This document shows, piece by piece, positions 60,661 through 64,000 of a stretch of 64,000 nt of DNA. Position numbers and translations under genes: made by a program. Origin of the DNA: Chamaea fasciata (taxonomy: Eukaryota; Chordata; Aves; Passeriformes; Sylviidae); assembly GCA_029207755.1 (NCBI GenBank), contig JARCOQ010000016.1, forward strand, positions 4,593,001 through 4,657,000, given 5' to 3'. How positions within the stretch are numbered: the stretch's first letter is position 1; every line of letters begins with the position of its first letter. Under the pieces are notes generated by a model. The model worked only from the letters and a program-made list of their open reading frames with translations. It did not search any database and was not told the origin of the DNA.

Positions 60661-62439
60661 TGGATGCGCAATATTGTCTTACCTGACCACTTGGTCTCCC
60701 TATTTGTATCCTGTGGTGTGACTGGACAGATTATTTCCTTCAGGAAAACATTTTGGGACCAAACTAAGGTGAAAGTTGTAAATTAAAGTTGCGCACGGAG
60801 GGACTGAGAACCAGAAAGAGCCAACCAGACAATTGAAGGCACGTGTAAAAAGCTCTGAGAAGGCACTGGAGTTGCCAGGGGGGTGCTTTGTGGCTGTAGG
60901 TGGATCTGTGGGTTTGGCAAGAGGTACTGAACTGCCATAAGACCTGCTAGGACTGAAAAGGCCTTTCTGAGCAGGGAAACCTTGCAAAGAGAAAAGGGAT
61001 GAGAGTTGATAGTTTGGCGTTTTTAGGGGCTGAGGCTGAACATTGCAGAGAGGGAACTTTGCTCACACCTTGGTATGTGCTTGCGGAATGCTGCCTCCCT
61101 TGAGGATGATCCCTGACTTTACCTGGAGTTGTTTTTTTGCCTTCTGCCCTTTGTCTAAAGCTAAAAACACAGAGGAGAAATGCTTATCTAAAGGCTTTAC
61201 TCCCACAGTTAAACTCTGATTTTTTCCTGCCAAATGTTTTCTGAAACGGCGAGACTATGAAGGTAAACTAACCTTTAGTGTACCTTCACACTGATGGCAG
61301 AGTTATTTTTCCAAAAGATCCCATGCCAGGTAAATGTTCTCTGTTTCACTGATGTATCCTCCTGTTCCACTGTAACCAACAGCCAAGTGATTTTGTTTTC
61401 TCACTCCAAACTCCTAATGGAGCCGTTAACATTTTTTCCAACAACCATTGTTGAGCTCAGTGGGTGCACTCGGCTGGCAGAAATCCCATTGGCTGCGCTG
61501 GAGGCCGGATTCCACGTATTGCTGTTTCTCTGTTAATTAGTGGATTTATGGTTTTTTTTCCCTTTCCAGTCTTCACAAACAATTGAAGGAGCTGCAGTGG
61601 GTGCTTCTCATGCTGTCTGCTGCTTAAGAGAGTGAGGGAAGGAATTAAACTGTTTAAAACACATTTATTCTTTGTGATGTAAATTCAATGACTTAATTCT
61701 AGGTACAGAACAGCCAGGGAGTTGGTCTGCCAGCCTTGCCAATGTCTCGGTACATGAAATAATGAGTGCCTGAAATACAGAGGGTTCCAGTGAATGAAAC
61801 AGGGGAAACAAATTAAGTGTAGCTCATGACTAGAGGCTCAAAACTCTGTATCCAGTGCTGGCTGTAATATCAATCCTGTCTTAATCTCGAATTAACAAAG
61901 AAATTGGGCTATTGGTTAAGAATCTTGCTGTCTTGAGAATCAGAGCATATTCCCTTCTTAATTCTTCTGTCCAGGGAAGTTTTACTCTAGTGTGGTAGAT
62001 TTTTTTTTTCTTTTTGCTAAGCAGTCCTTAACTTTCAAAATACAAAAATACTAATCTTTCTCCTGCTCTAGCATCCAAACTCTTGACTGCTGGAAGCCAT
62101 AGAGAATAAGTGGCCTGACTCAAAACAAAGGATAAAGCTGTGGCTTCACTGATGGGGAAAGGAGGAGAAAAATGGCTCTTGTCAGAGCAACCACTGGTTG
62201 GTTAGAAAGGGAATGCAGCATAGTCTCACCTGAAGAGTTCCTTCTTACAGCTATTTATTTTAGTCATCTACTCTAAGACAGCCAGTAAAATAAGGTGGGA
62301 GAGTCATGTGCCAGTTCAGAATCATTTATCCTATGGATAATGTGCTCAAAACTCCCCCAGGATGGCATTAACCTTTGTTTGATTCAATCAAAGAGCCTCA
62401 CATGATTCCCAAGCTGCCGTGTGCTCTAGGTGTGAAGGG

Positions 62440-62560
62440 AGTGCAGTTGAATATTATTAATGTGATAGCTGTGTAATTAATTAGGCAATGTTTTCATTAA
62501 GAGTAGTATAGTGAAGATGCTCACTCATAGGTTATAGTTTTGTAATTACAGTAAATCAGA
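62440..62560. promoter_or_regulatory. TAATTA-rich block (possible conserved element)
   Basis: TAATTAATTA (62474-62483), an overlapping pair of homeodomain cores, is followed by TTTTCATTAAGAG and GTAATTACAGTAAATC within 80 bp. The composition suggests a homeodomain-bound element. No other evidence is available. Confidence 0.2.
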
Positions 62561-63286
62561 TTTTTCTTTCATCTTGCCTCCACCTTTCAAGCTCAGAACC
62601 CATTAAATGTAAATTTCTTGCTTCCCTCCCCAATCACCTGCTGTTTCAAATGTGACTGTACTTCTAATTACCCATCAGTGCTTGCTTGACCAGCCTAAAA
62701 ACTGTTCTTTCTTGTGTTGGTATGTTTTGGGTCATACTTTCCTAAATAAACAAAGGAAAATCTGTTTTGCAAGGAAAAGTGTTGAACCCCAGCAACAGAA
62801 TAGTAACGTTAGAGCCGTGCTGGAGGGTAAAATGTTCACTAATCTGAGTGGGAAGAGTGGGCTGACATCAGTAACTCATCAGGATCTGCCTTTACAGCGC
62901 TGCTACTGCTCCTCCACACCTTTGTTTCTGGCGTCAGGAGCCTTGGTGGTTGTTTTAGGCTGTGCAGTGGAGCAGTGTCCTTTCAGAGCTCTGCCAGTAA
63001 AGGGGGTTCCATTCAAGTCCTTGGTTTGCAAGGGTGGGATATGACCCTGTGCTGTGCTACAGTGAGCAGCTACAAGTTCCTGGAAATCTGTGCCCTTGCT
63101 TCTGTCAGTTGTGATTTATTTATTTAATTTTTAATTTTTAAAATGTTTCTTGTTTTCGGTCCTCCTTGGTCTGTCTGGGTTCTCCTAAAACCGAAGACTG
63201 TTCATAGCCCTGGGAATATTTAGCTGTTGTCAGTAGAGTGTGTTCATCATACTTGGTGGGTTTTCTAATGAGGACTTTCTAAAGGG

Positions 63287-63317
63287 AAAAAAAACCCCCA
63301 AAAAACCCAAACCACCC
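63287..63317. repeat. A/C-rich low-complexity tract
   Basis: Runs of A and C (AAAAAAAACCCCC, AAAAAACCCAAACC) over 31 bases. Shorter A-run/C-run stretches recur at about 2864, 13010, 20817, 31818 and 33940. Confidence 0.75.
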
Positions 63318-64000
63318 TTACTATTGTGTATGATTTACGGTGTCAGAGGAGCTAATTAAAAATAATAAGGAGGAAACTGCCCAGAAGAATATAATTGGAA
63401 TTGAATCCAAATGGAAATCTGTTTTTGCCTCTCTTGTACTTTCGCCTGAATTTTGGAGCTCTAATTTGAGCATTATGGAATGAAATTTATTTTATAATAT
63501 ACCTAAAGTGGAACAAAGAATCCAAAATCATCTGAGTGTAGAGTGAGTATGGAGCTTTTGTGGCTTTTGTATCAGCATCACTGCAAACTTTTCAATGTGT
63601 TTTTTTAACTCTTTAAATACTTTTTTGAAATTGCATACTTAAAGAATACAGTTTTACAGTAGTTTATGTATTTTATAAGAACAGTTTAGATGTTACCTTA
63701 GGAAAACTTTCTATTCCCCTCTCATTAGCTCTAGCTGCTCTTGACATTCCTTGTTGCAATTTCTGTATAATTTCACTGTTTGTTATCATTGTAAACCTCT
63801 TGTGTTCCTCCACACAAAGAGCAAACGAGTGCCTTGTGGGCTGGAAAAATGACAAAGTTCTACCCTCTTTACTTATATTTCTGAGAATCTATTTTAGATG
63901 TTTTATGAACAGAGAAAACTATATTTAACAATGCCAGTAAAACAAACTGAGAAGCTCCCAGGCACGTAGACAGTGTGCCACAGATTATAAATATCTGCCT

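Larger units (their letters stand above)
59557..64000. other. Gene-free, mostly AT-rich sequence
   Basis: It includes the homeodomain-motif blocks at 60.4 and 62.5 kb and the A/C tract at 63287. No frame longer than 130 codons is present, and none resembles a known family. Confidence 0.65.

Noticed and set aside
1..64000. Search for tRNA, rRNA, CRISPR arrays, bacterial operons, prophage or toxin genes
   Set aside because: No cloverleaf with a GTTCGA-type arm, no regularly spaced direct repeats, and no tightly packed genes. The sequence is vertebrate non-coding DNA.

Overview
The window looks like nuclear DNA from a bird, probably a passerine. It is AT-leaning and CpG-poor, and I recognise very few transposons in it. 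The one clear transposon is an avian endogenous-retrovirus LTR, which contains a scrap with the typical 3' end of a CR1 LINE. There are no bacterial features: no operons, no ribosome-binding-site/start architecture, no tRNA or rRNA, no CRISPR.

I find no protein-coding gene I can name. Open reading frames run to about 60-155 codons on both strands, with one of 227 codons that lies across the LTR. By a rough hand estimate at about 41% GC, lengths up to about 150 codons are expected by chance in 64 kb. The window is best read as intergenic sequence or the inside of a very large intron.

Layout. 1-9 kb: unique sequence with a 28-bp stem-loop of precursor-microRNA size (3020-3094), a 19-bp palindrome (5129-5147) and one exon-like segment (7892-8034). 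9-28 kb: unique sequence with a purine tract, an A/GAA tract, an exon-like GC-rich block holding a 41-codon hydrophobic ORF (10064-10357), an E-box palindrome (15368-15379), another exon-like segment (17994-18121) and a GC-rich patch ending in a 15-bp hairpin (25.3-25.75 kb). 28.5-29.2 kb: the LTR. 29-40 kb: unique sequence with a CpG-retaining block (31.77-32.06 kb) that carries a strong minus-strand splice acceptor. 40-51 kb: a 24-bp minisatellite, two small hairpins, AT-rich sequence with paired octamer motifs, and a cluster of T-rich tracts at 50.8-51.05 kb. 51-64 kb: mostly AT-rich, with two more exon-like segments (57.2 and 59.5 kb) and two homeodomain-motif-rich blocks (60.4 and 62.5 kb) of the kind often found among conserved non-coding elements.

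The exon-like and regulatory calls are inferences from sequence alone. The hairpins, repeats and palindromes are directly visible. The best candidates for something undescribed are the 3020-3094 hairpin, the CpG-retaining block near 32 kb and the 17994-18121 exon-like segment. Nothing in the window forms a recognisable multi-gene system.
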